Origin: Novibacillus thermophilus
Lineage (GTDB): Bacteria > Bacillota > Bacilli > Thermoactinomycetales > Novibacillaceae
Length of the DNA stretch: 64,000 nt
Direction: 5' to 3'
NCBI RefSeq assembly: GCF_002005165.1
Contig: NZ_CP019699.1
Span: forward strand, 2,790,001 to 2,854,000
Shown here: in pieces, positions 44,329 to 54,107 of the stretch
Numbering within the stretch: position 1 is the stretch's first letter
Layout of the letters: each line of letters begins with the position of its first letter
Translations under genes and position numbers: made by a program
The notes under the pieces: model-generated
Database searches by the model: none
What the model saw: only the letters and a program-made list of their open reading frames with translations
Told to the model about the DNA's origin: nothing

Positions 44329-44892
44329 TTGGCAGTGGATCACGAAAAGATAGAAGCAGCCGTGCGCATGATACTGGACGCAATAGGAGAAGACCCCGAT
44401 CGGGAAGGGTTAGTGGATACACCAAAACGCGTAGCTAGGATGTACGAGGAACTGTTTACAGGGATGAACGAAGATCCGGGTGAACATTTTTCCGTCATGT
44501 TTAACGAAGAACACGAGGAACTGGTACTCGTGAAAGATATACCGTTTTTCTCCATGTGTGAGCATCACCTCGTCCCGTTTTTCGGTCAAGCCCACGTCGC
44601 TTACATCCCACGGGATGGCCGCGTAACCGGGCTGAGTAAACTGGCGAGGGCTGTCGAGGCGGTTTCGCGGCGCCCGCAGTTGCAGGAGCGGATTACGTCA
44701 ACGGTCGCGGACACGATTATGAAAAAGCTGAATCCGTACGGCGTTGTCGTCGTTTTGGAAGCAGAGCACATGTGCATGACGATGCGCGGAGTGAAAAAAC
44801 CGGGGGCCAAAACTGTCACGTCTGCCGTTCGCGGCATTTTTAACAAAGATGCGGCGGCCCGGGCTGAAGTGTTTAGCCTGATAAACAGCTGA
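44329..44892 (+). CDS. folE: GTP cyclohydrolase I
   Basis: FolE converts GTP to dihydroneopterin triphosphate for folate synthesis. The 187-aa product has [14 protein letters not shown] (zinc and catalytic Cys/His) and [13 protein letters not shown]. The start is TTG at 44329, about 9 bases after GGAGGTG. In B. subtilis folE (mtrA) is followed by mtrB; here a tRNA gene stands between them. Confidence 0.96.
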   Translation: MAVDHEKIEAAVRMILDAIGEDPDREGLVDTPKRVARMYEELFTGMNEDPGEHFSVMFNEEHEELVLVKDIPFFSMCEHHLVPFFGQAHVAYIPRDGRVTGLSKLARAVEAVSRRPQLQERITSTVADTIMKKLNPYGVVVVLEAEHMCMTMRGVKKPGAKTVTSAVRGIFNKDAAARAEVFSLINS

Positions 44893-45024
44893 TCTATTTT
44901 CACGGAAATAAGATTTTTCGCCTTATTTTTCATGGCCGACGGTATTTGTCGAAAAATTGCGAGACCGTCTGAGCATATTGACTTTCCCCATGATGTGCGT
45001 TACAGTAAACTATGGTCACGCCGT

Positions 45025-45101
45025 CGGGCTATGGCGCAGCTTGGTAGCGCGCTTGCATGGGGCGCAAGAGGTCGTCGGTTCAAATCCGGCTAGCCCGACC
45101 A
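45025..45101 (+). tRNA. tRNA-Pro (anticodon GGG)
   Basis: A full cloverleaf of 77 bases with encoded CCA: acceptor CGGGCTA/TAGCCCG, D-stem GCGC/GCGC, anticodon stem CTTGC/GCAAG with loop ATGGGGC (anticodon GGG, reading CCC and CCU), and T-arm GTCGG-TTCAAAT-CCGGC. Confidence 0.97.
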
Positions 45102-45104
45102 TGG

Positions 45105-45137
45105 AAACCCCTGTTTCACGAAGAAACAGGGGTTTCG
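45105..45137 (+). terminator. Terminator after tRNA-Pro
   Basis: AAACCCCTGTTTC (45105-45117) pairs perfectly with GAAACAGGGGTTT (45123-45135), loop ACGAA. Confidence 0.85.
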
Positions 45138-45221
45138 CTTTGACGTTGAAAACATTGACAAATAGAGCGGTCGCGATATAGTAAGCAGTAGAGGCAACTG
45201 TCTATGTAACGGGGGATGAAC

Positions 45222-45443
45222 ATGAACCCATACCATTCTGGTGATTTTATCATTATTCGGGCGCAGGAAGACGGAGTAAACGTCATCGGGTTGACCCGAG
45301 GAAAAGACACGCGCTTTCACCACTCGGAAAAACTGGACAAGGGCGAAGTGATGATCGCCCAGTTTACCGAGCACACGTCTGCGATTAAAGTTCGGGGGAA
45401 GGCGTTGATCAAAACGGCCCACGGTGAAGTGCAATCTGATTAG
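45222..45443 (+). CDS. mtrB: Trp RNA-binding attenuation protein TRAP
   Basis: A 73-aa subunit of the 11-mer ring that binds tryptophan and (G/U)AG-repeat [23 protein letters not shown] and [17 protein letters not shown] are highly conserved. ATG 45222 is spaced better from GGGGG (45211-45215) than the ATG at 45216. No trp gene lies in the window. Confidence 0.96.
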   Translation: MNPYHSGDFIIIRAQEDGVNVIGLTRGKDTRFHHSEKLDKGEVMIAQFTEHTSAIKVRGKALIKTAHGEVQSD

Positions 45444-45462
45444 TCGCGATGGTTATGACGCG

Positions 45463-45493
45463 CCCTTTGTCCCAATACAATAGGACAAAGGGG
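45463..45493 (+). promoter_or_regulatory. Hairpin that can hide the ribosome binding site of the next gene
   Basis: CCCTTTGTCC and GGACAAAGGG form a perfect 10-pair stem; the second arm contains AAAGGGGG, the likely ribosome binding site of the gene at 45501. It may also end the mtrB transcript, but no T-run follows. Confidence 0.5.
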
Positions 45494-45500
45494 GTTATCT

Positions 45501-45974
45501 ATGTTTCGGTCGCTTGCCAATTCTTTCGTGTTTGCCGTTCTCATTGCCGTGGTTCTATCTTTTTTGCCAAACGTCCAGCTGTTACACGACGGAGACGTGA
45601 CTGTGTTTCAACCAGACAACCCGACAGCCCTCACAGAAGAATCACTGGTCGATTTACTGTCGCTGAACAAGTTAGAAAAGTTCGACTATCGCCATGTCGA
45701 GTGGATTGCAGCTCAGTCTACTCTGGAAGTTGAATTTGTGACGAATGGGCACCCGGAGAAAGGATACGTCGGGGACGAGTGGTACCGCTTTGCCTCAAAT
45801 GTGTTTCAGTCGACGACAAATGTGGAAAATCTGATTTGTCATTTGTACGATAGCCAAGGAAACCTGTTAGCAGAACTGGAAGTGGACGACCGGCTGTCAG
45901 AGAGGGAGAAATCCCAAGGTACAAGAGCCGAAGACTATTTAGAGGAGCACTTTCATTTTCGCTTTCAAAACTAA
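45501..45974 (+). CDS. Signal-peptide or membrane-anchored protein of unknown function
   Basis: A 157-aa protein with one N-terminal hydrophobic segment (about 8-24) and an acidic extracytoplasmic domain. No family recognised. It lies between mtrB and hepS; the ribosome binding site is in a stable hairpin. Confidence 0.65.
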   Translation: MFRSLANSFVFAVLIAVVLSFLPNVQLLHDGDVTVFQPDNPTALTEESLVDLLSLNKLEKFDYRHVEWIAAQSTLEVEFVTNGHPEKGYVGDEWYRFASNVFQSTTNVENLICHLYDSQGNLLAELEVDDRLSEREKSQGTRAEDYLEEHFHFRFQN

Positions 45975-46013
45975 AGTCATTTGAGGAAAAGCGTGCTGGG
46001 TGTGACAGGTTTG

Positions 46014-46022
46014 TGTTATACT
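46014..46022 (+). promoter_or_regulatory. Extended -10 promoter of hepS
   Basis: TGTTATACT (TGn plus TATACT at 46017-46022), 44 bases before hepS. Confidence 0.45.
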
Positions 46023-46065
46023 GTACAAGGAATTATTCATCCTCTCAAACGTTGGAGGCACCTTC

Positions 46066-46851
46066 ATGGCATTTATAAGTAAAACGTACCAGCAGGAATT
46101 CCAAACAATACTTCGCACCGTCCAAGACGAGACAAGCGATCCATTAGTGGTGAACGTTATCGGAAAGCTGCCCATCCCACGCCTGGCGTTAGCCTTGCAA
46201 TATTTATACTTTAAAGAGCAGTACACCCCGTTTGACGCCATACGGGATTACTGTATCAGCACTGTTCTCATACAAATGGGGTTAAACGTTCACAATGAAG
46301 TGCCTTCCGGCAGTGAAACGCCGTCTAGCTCCGTTCATGACAGGTATCAGCAGTTCCAAGTGTTGGCGGGTGATTTGTACAGCGGAAGATTTTATCAGAT
46401 CTTGGCGTATCGTGGAGACACGCGCATCATACGGTTTTTGTCAGATGCCGTCAGCGTCATAAATCAGGCGAGAACAAACTTGTACGACTTGTTTCAAAAC
46501 AATGAACTGACGGTTGCGCTGTACGTTCAGGAAATGGAAAAGATTGGCACAGCGCTCATAAAAGCGTGGTTTCAGTACGAAAGGAAGCACGAGGGAACGA
46601 AGTGGGAGAGCGTGGTATCCAATTTGCTGACCGCTGAGAAGCTGTTGTCCGATTCGAACGACACGGTACCTGTTCATTGGCAGCCAAGTGTGGTGTCCCA
46701 ATTGAAACAGAGGGCCATGCAGTTGATTGCCCACTCCCGGTCATTAGTACAGGAATGGAGCACACTGGAGATAAAACGGGAATTGGAACACTTGATTGAC
46801 GTGTCGTTTCCAGGCACTACTCAATTGGGGAAGACAGCGGAGGATTACTGA
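46066..46851 (+). CDS. hepS: Heptaprenyl diphosphate synthase component I
   Basis: HepS is the non-catalytic subunit that with HepT makes heptaprenyl diphosphate for the menaquinone side chain. The 261-aa product has the HEPPP_synt_1 type features (VLAGDLYSGRFYQILA). It is first in hepS-menG-hepT, all closely spaced. Confidence 0.9.
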   Translation: MAFISKTYQQEFQTILRTVQDETSDPLVVNVIGKLPIPRLALALQYLYFKEQYTPFDAIRDYCISTVLIQMGLNVHNEVPSGSETPSSSVHDRYQQFQVLAGDLYSGRFYQILAYRGDTRIIRFLSDAVSVINQARTNLYDLFQNNELTVALYVQEMEKIGTALIKAWFQYERKHEGTKWESVVSNLLTAEKLLSDSNDTVPVHWQPSVVSQLKQRAMQLIAHSRSLVQEWSTLEIKRELEHLIDVSFPGTTQLGKTAEDY

Positions 46852-46852
46852 C

Positions 46853-47608
46853 ATGAACAGACAACCGGATCACGCGTCTAAAGAACAGTTCGTCCATCAA
46901 GTGTTCGAAAGTATTGCCCCGAAATACGATCGCATGAACACGCTGCTCAGTTTTCGCCGGCATAAAGCGTGGCGCCGTTTCGCGATGCAAAAAATGAACG
47001 TGCAACCAGGGGATGACGCCATTGACGTTTGCTGTGGAACGGCGGATTGGGCCATCAGTCTAGCTCAGGCGTCGGGCAGCGGACAGGTCATCGGTCTAGA
47101 CTTCAGCGACCGAATGTTGGCCTTCGGGAAGACAAAAGTAGTGAATGCCGGACTCGACGATCAAGTCACACTCGTGAAAGGAAACGCGATGCAGCTCCCT
47201 TACCCTGACAATTCATTTGACCACGCGACAATCGGGTTCGGTCTGCGCAATGTCCCGGACATTAAGCACGTGATCAGTGAAATGAGACGGGTGGTGCGCC
47301 CTGGCGGACAAGTCGTCTCCCTCGAATTGTCAAAGCCGACGTGGCCCCCGTTTCGCGCAGTGTATTATGCTTATTTCCGGAAAATTCTTCCCTACCTGGG
47401 GAAGGTGTTTGCCAACCGGTATGAACAGTACCGCTGGCTGCCGGAATCGCTCGTGACCTTTCCGGATTACCGCGAGCTCGCCGAACTGTTTCGCGAATGT
47501 GGGTTGACCGGGGTGAAGGTATACCCCCTCGCCGGAGGCATTGCGGCGTTGCACATCGGGATCAAGGACCAGGAAGAAGGCAGAGAGGAAGACGGTGGTT
47601 GCGGTTGA
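46853..47608 (+). CDS. menG: Demethylmenaquinone methyltransferase
   Basis: A 251-aa SAM-dependent enzyme that adds the final methyl group to menaquinone. YDRMNTLLSFRRHKAWR, DVCCGTADWAI (SAM-binding) and PYPDNSFDHATIGFGLRNV are UbiE/MenG motifs. The ATG at 46853 follows GCGGAGG, and the hepS stop is one base before it. Confidence 0.95.
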   Translation: MNRQPDHASKEQFVHQVFESIAPKYDRMNTLLSFRRHKAWRRFAMQKMNVQPGDDAIDVCCGTADWAISLAQASGSGQVIGLDFSDRMLAFGKTKVVNAGLDDQVTLVKGNAMQLPYPDNSFDHATIGFGLRNVPDIKHVISEMRRVVRPGGQVVSLELSKPTWPPFRAVYYAYFRKILPYLGKVFANRYEQYRWLPESLVTFPDYRELAELFRECGLTGVKVYPLAGGIAALHIGIKDQEEGREEDGGCG

Positions 47609-48585
47609 AACTTACAGGCATTGCACACATCTGTCAGGACTTAAAAAAAGATATGCAGGTCGTGGAGCGGGAGCTGTCGGCCGCCATCGAAACGGATCAC
47701 CCTGTGCTCAACGAAGCGGCGCATCATCTTTTGCGTGCCGGGGGCAAGCGCATTCGCCCGATTTTCGTCCTGCTGGCGGGAAAATTTGGCGATTACTCCA
47801 TTGATCGCTTAAAATACGTCGCCGTTCCACTGGAACTGATTCACATGGCGACGCTCGTCCATGACGACGTGATTGACGACGCTGCTACGCGGCGCGGTCA
47901 CCCGACGGTGAAATCGAAGTGGGACAACAAAATCGCCATGTACACCGGCGATTACATTCTCGGCCGCTCGCTCAGCATCGTCTCCCGCTTGTCTGATCCC
48001 GAGGTGCACAAACTGCTTTCAGACGCCATTGTGGAAATGGTAAAAGGAGAAATTGAGCAGATTCGCGACTTCTTCAACTGGAAACAAAATCTTCGCCGCT
48101 ATTTGCGCCGCATCAAACGCAAAACAGCCTTGCTCATTGCGGTCAGCTGCCAGTTGGGCGGCATGGTGAGCGGGGCGCCAGAGCGCCACGTTCGCGCCCT
48201 CTACCACTTCGGCTACAACGCAGGAATGGCGTTTCAAATTACAGACGACATTTTGGACTTCACCGGAACGGCTAAACAGCTCGGTAAACCGGCGGGAAGC
48301 GATTTGCGGCAGGGCAATGTGACGTTGCCGGTGCTGTACGCGTTAAACCGTGAAGAAGAGACGAAAAAAAGACAGATTCACGCCTTTCTGCAGTCGGAAG
48401 GAGAAGCGGTTCCCATCGACGACATGGTCAGACTGATCCGAAACAGCGAAGGAATTCGATTTGCGCAAGCGTTGGCGGATACGTACTTAAGCAAAGCCAT
48501 CCACGCGTTAAATGAGCTCCCCCTGGGCAAGTACCGGGATTCACTGAAGCAAATTGCCCACTTTATTGGAGAGCGTTCTTACTGA
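47605..48585 (+). CDS. hepT: Heptaprenyl diphosphate synthase component II
   Basis: The catalytic all-trans prenyltransferase subunit. First Asp-rich motif DDVIDD and second DDILDF bind Mg-diphosphate; RAGGKRIRP binds the substrate. TTG 47605 overlaps the menG stop (TTGA) and gives 326 aa; a TTG at 47599 is possible. Confidence 0.95.
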   Translation: MKLTGIAHICQDLKKDMQVVERELSAAIETDHPVLNEAAHHLLRAGGKRIRPIFVLLAGKFGDYSIDRLKYVAVPLELIHMATLVHDDVIDDAATRRGHPTVKSKWDNKIAMYTGDYILGRSLSIVSRLSDPEVHKLLSDAIVEMVKGEIEQIRDFFNWKQNLRRYLRRIKRKTALLIAVSCQLGGMVSGAPERHVRALYHFGYNAGMAFQITDDILDFTGTAKQLGKPAGSDLRQGNVTLPVLYALNREEETKKRQIHAFLQSEGEAVPIDDMVRLIRNSEGIRFAQALADTYLSKAIHALNELPLGKYRDSLKQIAHFIGERSY

Positions 48586-48674
48586 TGAAACGTGCAGTTT
48601 GCGAGAATTTCCCGAATTTGGTAACATATGTTTTGTCTTCACACTTGATCTGACAAAAATGGAGGAAACACAAA

Positions 48675-49121
48675 GTGGAGAGAACGTTTGTAATGGTTAA
48701 ACCTGACGGTGTGCAGCGTGGGCTCGTCGGAGACATCGTCTCGCGCTTTGAGCGCAAAGGATTTAAGCTGGTGGGCGGCAAGTTTATCACTATTTCACAG
48801 GAGCTGGCGGAGAAACACTACGGCGAACACAAGGACAAGCCGTTTTTTGGCGAACTGGTAGATTTTATCACGTCTGGGCCAGTATTTGCTATGGTGTGGG
48901 AAGGGGAGAACGTCATTTCCGCTGTCCGCACGATGATGGGAGCGACAAATCCGGCAGACGCAGCTCCGGGAACAATCCGCGGCGATTACGGACAGACGGT
49001 GGCGATGAACATTGTCCACGGGTCTGATTCCAAAGAAAGTGCCGCACGGGAGATCAAACTGTTCTTCGCTGAAGACGAGCTCATCTCGTACGATCAAACG
49101 ATCAGCAAGTGGATCAGCTAA
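48675..49121 (+). CDS. ndk: Nucleoside diphosphate kinase
   Basis: A 148-aa enzyme that transfers phosphate between nucleotides through the His in NIVHGSDS. The N-terminus [16 protein letters not shown] is diagnostic. It starts with GTG after TGGAGGAAA. A TTGCGA-N17-TAACAT promoter-like pair lies near 48597-48625. Confidence 0.97.
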   Translation: MERTFVMVKPDGVQRGLVGDIVSRFERKGFKLVGGKFITISQELAEKHYGEHKDKPFFGELVDFITSGPVFAMVWEGENVISAVRTMMGATNPADAAPGTIRGDYGQTVAMNIVHGSDSKESAAREIKLFFAEDELISYDQTISKWIS

Positions 49122-49154
49122 GGTCTTGCTCCCACTCGGGATTCAGACGACCAA

Positions 49155-49190
49155 CAACCTCTATTGAACCGAAAGTTCAGTAGAGGTTTC
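49155..49190 (+). terminator. Terminator after ndk
   Basis: AACCTCTATTGAAC and GTTCAGTAGAGGTT form a 14-position hairpin (one mismatch) followed by TCTTC. Confidence 0.75.
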
Positions 49191-49204
49191 TTCATCGCCG
49201 TCAC

Positions 49205-49357
49205 AGCGGCTCACCGTTTCGTAAAAGCGAGCGCGCTTTTCCAGTCGGCGTCCATGGGAGCGCAGCCAATCCCGGAAACGGAGCATGCGTTCGATCTCAA
49301 GTGTTCCCTCGAGCCTCGTACAAGGTGAACATTCACGTTAGGAACGGATTGTTCCGC
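49205..49357 (-). pseudogene. Relic of a GrpB family (UPF0157) gene
   Basis: On the minus strand two short frames read in sequence as VPNVNVHLVRGS and then IERMLRFRDWLRSH, which together match the C-terminal GrpB pattern (HxHvv..GS...R.L.FRDyLR.H) broken by a frameshift. There is no start codon or full-length frame, so this is a decayed fragment. It fills most of the 375-base space between ndk and cheR. Confidence 0.5.
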
Positions 49358-49496
49358 AACGTGTGGCCGGACAATGCTTGCCTTAGACCTTGAATTTGCT
49401 GAAAACAGTACACCCCCGCATTGAGGGGTTTTTAAATAGTCTTTATTGAAGTGTAAGTCCAGCCTTTAACTGTCGATAACGTATACAGGTGAAGCA

Positions 49497-50273
49497 ATGA
49501 TGGACGATTACGGGCAGTTTGTGGCACAAGTCTACCGCAAAACCGGCATCAACCTCGCCGATTACAAAGAAGCGCAAATGAAACGCCGGTTGACATCGTT
49601 CCGCGACCGGGAACAGTACGCCAGCTTTCACGACATGTTAGAGGCTTTTAATCGAGATCCGACGCTGTTGGAACGTTTCTTGAACCGGATTACCATTAAA
49701 GTTTCAGAGTTTTTTCGCAATTCTGAACGGTGGCAATCCTTGCAAAAAGAAGTGCTCCCGGTGCTCGCGTCGAACCGCGCCCATCTCAAGTGCTGGAGTG
49801 CTGCCTGTTCCACCGGGGAAGAGCCGTACACGTTGGCGATGATCTTAAAGGAGATGGGCATCCCATTCGAACTGTTGGCCACGGATATTGACAGGTCTGT
49901 GTTGGAACGGGCGAAAACAGGCGAGTACGGTCCCCAGGCGGTGCGGCACGTGCCCCGCCATTTTCGGGAACAGTACTTTATCCCTTTGGAGGATAACCGT
50001 TTTCGTGTGAAGGCGGAATTAAAGCGCGGAATCCGGTTTTTTCAGCACGATTTGCTGCAGGATGCGTATCCAGAAGGGTGTCACCTCATCGTCTGCCGCA
50101 ACGTGATGATTTACTTTACCGACGAAGCGAAAACGCGCATATACCGCGCGTTCTCCGACAGTCTCGTCCCGGGAGGGGTGTTGTTTGTGGGCAGCACAGA
50201 ACAAATCCTCAGGCCGGCGGACTACGGGTTAGCACCCCTCGCCCCTTTTATGTATCAGCGCGTCTCGTCGTAA
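49497..50273 (+). CDS. cheR: Chemotaxis protein methyltransferase CheR
   Basis: CheR methylates glutamates of chemoreceptors using SAM. The 258-aa protein has the N-terminal helical domain and the SAM domain with [16 protein letters not shown] and CRNVMIYF. Location before aroC matches B. subtilis. ATG 49500 is an alternative start. Confidence 0.94.
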   Translation: MMDDYGQFVAQVYRKTGINLADYKEAQMKRRLTSFRDREQYASFHDMLEAFNRDPTLLERFLNRITIKVSEFFRNSERWQSLQKEVLPVLASNRAHLKCWSAACSTGEEPYTLAMILKEMGIPFELLATDIDRSVLERAKTGEYGPQAVRHVPRHFREQYFIPLEDNRFRVKAELKRGIRFFQHDLLQDAYPEGCHLIVCRNVMIYFTDEAKTRIYRAFSDSLVPGGVLFVGSTEQILRPADYGLAPLAPFMYQRVSS

Positions 50274-50361
50274 CTTGTGTAGATGGCCATTTGTCAATGA
50301 AAAGGGGCTGTACTATAATGGGCACATAAACAGCACATCTAGTGCGGAGAGGAAGGCGATC

Positions 50362-51525
50362 ATGCGTTATTTGACAGCAGGGGAATCTCACGGCCCGCAG
50401 CTGACAGTCATCATTGAGGGCATGCCGAGCAATGTGCCCATTTCCATCGACGCCATCAACGAACAGTTGGCAAGGCGCCAAAAGGGATACGGGCGCGGCA
50501 ACCGCATGAACATCGAGAAAGACGAGGTACACGTCTATTCCGGCATACGGTTCGGGAAGACGACAGGCGCCCCCATTACCCTTGTGATAGAGAATAAGGA
50601 CTGGAAACGCTGGAAAGACGTGATGAGTGTCGAAGATAACGTGGACAATAAAGACAAACGCCGCGTATCCCGGCCGCGGCCGGGACACGCCGATTTGAAC
50701 GGGGCGATTAAGTACGATCACCGTGACATGCGAAACGTTTTGGAGCGCTCAAGCGCGAGAGAGACGGCGGCCCGCGTGGCGGTCGGTGCCGTCGCCCGGC
50801 AGCTGCTGCACCACTGCGGCATTGATATCGCCGGCCACGTCGTCCGCATCGGTTCAGCCGGGACCGTCCCGACACCCGACATCCCGCTAGAAGAGCTGCG
50901 TCAGCGATCGGAGGCTTCACCGGTCCGCTGCATTGACAAAGAGCTGGAAGCCAAAATGATAGAGGTTATCGACAAAGCGAAAGCAGAAGGGGATTCCGTC
51001 GGCGGCGTAGTCGAAGTGATTGCGGAGGGCGTGCCCGTCGGACTGGGGAGTCACGTTCACTGGGACCGCAAGCTGGACGCGCGGCTAGCGCGGGCTGTCA
51101 TCAGCGTCCAGGCGTTTAAAGGGGTCGAATTCGGGATCGGTTTTGAAGCCGGGGAAAAAATGGGATCTCAAGTGCACGACGAAATTGCGTGGTCTGAAGA
51201 CCGGGGCTATTACCGTAAAACGAATCGCCTCGGCGGCTTTGAAGGCGGGATGACTTCAGGTGCCCCCATCGTTGTCCGCGGCGTGATGAAGCCGATCCCG
51301 ACATTGTACAAACCGCTCAAAAGTGTGGACATCGACAGCAAAGAAACATTTGACGCCAGCATCGAGCGTTCGGACAACTGTGCCGTCCCGGCTGCCAGCG
51401 TCGTCGTCGAAGGGGTTGTCTCCTGGGAAATTGCGTGTGTCCTCTGCGACAAATTCAGCCGAGACACGTTGACAGACTTGCTAGACGATTTGGCCGCTTA
51501 CCGGCGGTACGCGAAGGAATTTTAG
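50362..51525 (+). CDS. aroC: Chorismate synthase
   Basis: A 387-aa FMN-dependent enzyme for the last shikimate step. [31 protein letters not shown], and [15 protein letters not shown] are family signatures. ATG 50362 follows GAGAGGAAGG. aroB starts 2 bases after its stop. Confidence 0.97.
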   Translation: MRYLTAGESHGPQLTVIIEGMPSNVPISIDAINEQLARRQKGYGRGNRMNIEKDEVHVYSGIRFGKTTGAPITLVIENKDWKRWKDVMSVEDNVDNKDKRRVSRPRPGHADLNGAIKYDHRDMRNVLERSSARETAARVAVGAVARQLLHHCGIDIAGHVVRIGSAGTVPTPDIPLEELRQRSEASPVRCIDKELEAKMIEVIDKAKAEGDSVGGVVEVIAEGVPVGLGSHVHWDRKLDARLARAVISVQAFKGVEFGIGFEAGEKMGSQVHDEIAWSEDRGYYRKTNRLGGFEGGMTSGAPIVVRGVMKPIPTLYKPLKSVDIDSKETFDASIERSDNCAVPAASVVVEGVVSWEIACVLCDKFSRDTLTDLLDDLAAYRRYAKEF

Positions 51526-51527
51526 CG

Positions 51528-52622
51528 ATGGAGACACTGTACGTCGAACTTGGAGAACGTTCGTACCCGATTCACATCGGTCCCGGTTTGCTCAGACGTC
51601 TTCCGTTGCTCCTCGCTGAATGCGACATTGCACCCGACCATCCGCTGTTCATCGTCACCGATGAACACGTCAATCAGCGATACGGCAGTGACGTGCAACA
51701 GTTTCTGAAAGATGCCGGATATAAAGTTGGAAAGTCCGTCGTCCCTCCCGGCGATACGTCCAAGTCGCTCCATGTACTGGAACACCTCGTGACAGACGCC
51801 CTTCACTTTGGCCTCGACCGCAACGGGGTCGTCCTGGCATTAGGCGGGGGGATGATCGGGGATTTGGCCGGTTTCCTCTCGGCCAGTTACATGCGCGGTG
51901 TTCGTTTTGTCCAGTTGCCGACGACCCTTCTCGCCCACGACAGCAGCGTAGGAGGGAAAGTGGCCGTCAATCACCCCCTGGCCAAAAACGTCATCGGCGC
52001 GTTCCACCAACCCGTCGGCGTCATTTACGATACGACGACATTGGCGACCCTTCCAAAAAGGGAACTCACATCTGGATTTGCAGAAGTCATTAAACACGGC
52101 CTTATTCGAGACGTTACACTGTTGGAGTTGCTTGAGGAGAAGCGCGACCAGTTGGTAGGGCTCGAGTCGCCGTACATTGACCGGGCCATTTTGAAAGGGT
52201 GCCGCATTAAAGCCGAAGTTGTGTCCCGCGACGAGAAAGAACACGGGCTGCGGGCAGTGTTAAACTACGGACACACGATTGGACATGCCGTTGAGGCACT
52301 GGCTGACTTCGGGCGATTGACTCACGGTGAATCGATTGCCATCGGGATGGTCGGCGAAGCGATGATCGGCGAGCGTCTCGGGACGGTGAAAGAAGATATT
52401 GTCACCCCGACGAAGGAGCTGCTTCGCGCCTACGGTTTGCCGACGACGCTTCCCCCTTATTTGGCGGAAACGGACATTTTGGCCCGCATGTACCACGACA
52501 AGAAAAACCGATCGGGCAAACTGGTCATGGTATTGCCGACCGGCTGGGGGCAAGTGGACATTTTCCCGAACATCCCAGATGATACCGTATTAGACGTACT
52601 AAGACAGTTGAAGGACGAATAG
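51528..52622 (+). CDS. aroB: 3-dehydroquinate synthase
   Basis: A 364-aa NAD- and metal-dependent cyclase. GGGMIGDLAGFLSASYMRG, LPTTLLAHDSSVGGKVAVN and the metal-binding NYGHTIGHAVE and HGESIAIG are present. The ATG at 51528 sits just after the aroC stop. aroH and the trp operon, which follow in B. subtilis, are absent. Confidence 0.97.
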   Translation: METLYVELGERSYPIHIGPGLLRRLPLLLAECDIAPDHPLFIVTDEHVNQRYGSDVQQFLKDAGYKVGKSVVPPGDTSKSLHVLEHLVTDALHFGLDRNGVVLALGGGMIGDLAGFLSASYMRGVRFVQLPTTLLAHDSSVGGKVAVNHPLAKNVIGAFHQPVGVIYDTTTLATLPKRELTSGFAEVIKHGLIRDVTLLELLEEKRDQLVGLESPYIDRAILKGCRIKAEVVSRDEKEHGLRAVLNYGHTIGHAVEALADFGRLTHGESIAIGMVGEAMIGERLGTVKEDIVTPTKELLRAYGLPTTLPPYLAETDILARMYHDKKNRSGKLVMVLPTGWGQVDIFPNIPDDTVLDVLRQLKDE

Positions 52623-52652
52623 TGAAATCAACGGTAAGGGGCAAATCGCCCA

Positions 52653-52690
52653 AAACCGCATCACGTTAAGAGGTGGTGCGGTTTTTTTTT
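52653..52690 (+). terminator. Terminator after aroB
   Basis: ACCGCATCAC pairs with GTGGTGCGGT (one G-T), followed by a run of T. Confidence 0.85.
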
Positions 52691-52725
52691 GAACGACAGG
52701 TTGTCACCTCGGTTGCCTCAACGCC

Positions 52726-53445
52726 TCAGAAAGGGGAAACCCACAGTATCAAGAGGAAAAAGACGACGGCGTTACATATTTCGATAATTCCGACCGTGAG
52801 GGGTCGGATGTGTTTATCCCGCGGTGTGAACCAGTCTTTGAGGGTGCCGGGAACAAATGCCAGTGCGAGCGTCCCGAGCCCGAACAGCCACGGCACGAGC
52901 AGCATCAGACCGTGGTAGATGTGCGATGTTTTGTGGAAAGACGTGTTTTTGCGTTCGCGGATGAGCGATTTGACGTAAAAGGCTGTACCGGAAAAATAAA
53001 AGGTGACGACTGCCCACAGCAGTATCGCATCCGATGTGAGATCGTCCGTGCCGATGACAAAAGCGGCCGGGGCACCGAATGAGAAAATGGCGATGCCGCA
53101 CAAGTCGTTCAACAAGTGGCGTTCCTGCTTGCGAAGTACAAAAACGATGTTTACGCAAAATAAAAGCATGATGATGAACCCGAGCCATAAGAGTTCAACG
53201 TAAAACAGCATAACAGGAACACAAAAGAGTAAACCGATCGCAGTGTAAGTCAACGCCCAAGGGCGCATCTGTTTCCGCAGCTTAGCGTTGCGCAATTGGC
53301 TCAGCCACGGCGTCGCGGACAAGTACAAAAAAAACCACCCGATTAGGAATGGAATGTGGACGAGCGTCGGCCCGGAGAAAACGGCGCCAAGCGCATACGG
53401 GAGAAAGAACATCATCCACGTGCCGTGTTCTTTCGGCAAGACCAT
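52726..53445 (-). CDS. ywiC: YwiC-like membrane protein
   Basis: A 239-aa polytopic protein with about eight hydrophobic segments; LPKEHGTWMMFFLPYALG at the N-terminus is the YwiC family signature. In B. subtilis ywiC neighbours the fnr/nar nitrate respiration genes. The TTG at 53451 is an alternative start. Confidence 0.78.
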   Translation of the reverse strand: MVLPKEHGTWMMFFLPYALGAVFSGPTLVHIPFLIGWFFLYLSATPWLSQLRNAKLRKQMRPWALTYTAIGLLFCVPVMLFYVELLWLGFIIMLLFCVNIVFVLRKQERHLLNDLCGIAIFSFGAPAAFVIGTDDLTSDAILLWAVVTFYFSGTAFYVKSLIRERKNTSFHKTSHIYHGLMLLVPWLFGLGTLALAFVPGTLKDWFTPRDKHIRPLTVGIIEICNAVVFFLLILWVSPF

Positions 53446-53649
53446 TTTCAACGAAACCGCCCCCCCATAGAAGATTCCAACGAATTGTACGACGTGTCTC
53501 TATTGTAACGGAAAGGTGACGAGTCATTGTGATCTGTATCACGGTGTACATGACGATACTGTGAAACATCGGGGATCGCACTTCAACCCACCTCCTGTTT
53601 TTCTTTATACTGAAAGTGAAATTGAGTGATTTTTGCGGGTGGGTGTCCA

Positions 53650-54027
53650 ATGAAACGTCAACTAAAGAACAGTCTATTGATCACCTTCGGTTCTATCGCT
53701 TTCGTTTTTGGCATTTTAGGCGTATTTCTGCCTCTCGTTCCGACAACTCCGTTGTTGTTGCTGGCAGCCGCATGCTATGTCAGAAGTTCACAAAAACTGT
53801 ACCGATGGCTGATCCACAATAAGTGGTTTGGGCAATACATCGAGAACTTCCGCTCCGGTCAAGGCATCCCTCTAAGGGCTAAAGTATCGGGAATTGTCCT
53901 TTTGTGGCTCACGATCGGGATGAGTGCCGTCTTTGTTGTCCCGCTCCATGCTGTAAAAATAGCACTTGTCCTCATGGCAGCGGTCGTCACGTGGTACATT
54001 CTATCTTTCAAAACGTTAAAAAGCTGA
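53650..54027 (+). CDS. DUF454 (YbaN-like) membrane protein
   Basis: A 125-aa protein with about four hydrophobic segments; FGILGVFLPLVPTTPLLLLA and YVRSSQKLYRWLIHNKWFG are the DUF454 blocks. Function unknown; members often sit near haem or respiratory genes, as here before hemQ. Confidence 0.82.
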   Translation: MKRQLKNSLLITFGSIAFVFGILGVFLPLVPTTPLLLLAAACYVRSSQKLYRWLIHNKWFGQYIENFRSGQGIPLRAKVSGIVLLWLTIGMSAVFVVPLHAVKIALVLMAAVVTWYILSFKTLKS

Positions 54028-54107
54028 CAAAAGGGTGTAGTTGATTCCCGAATGGAGTATGATAGTCTAAAGGAGACAAGTTATCATCTGCAAAGGAGCG
54101 AATCAAC

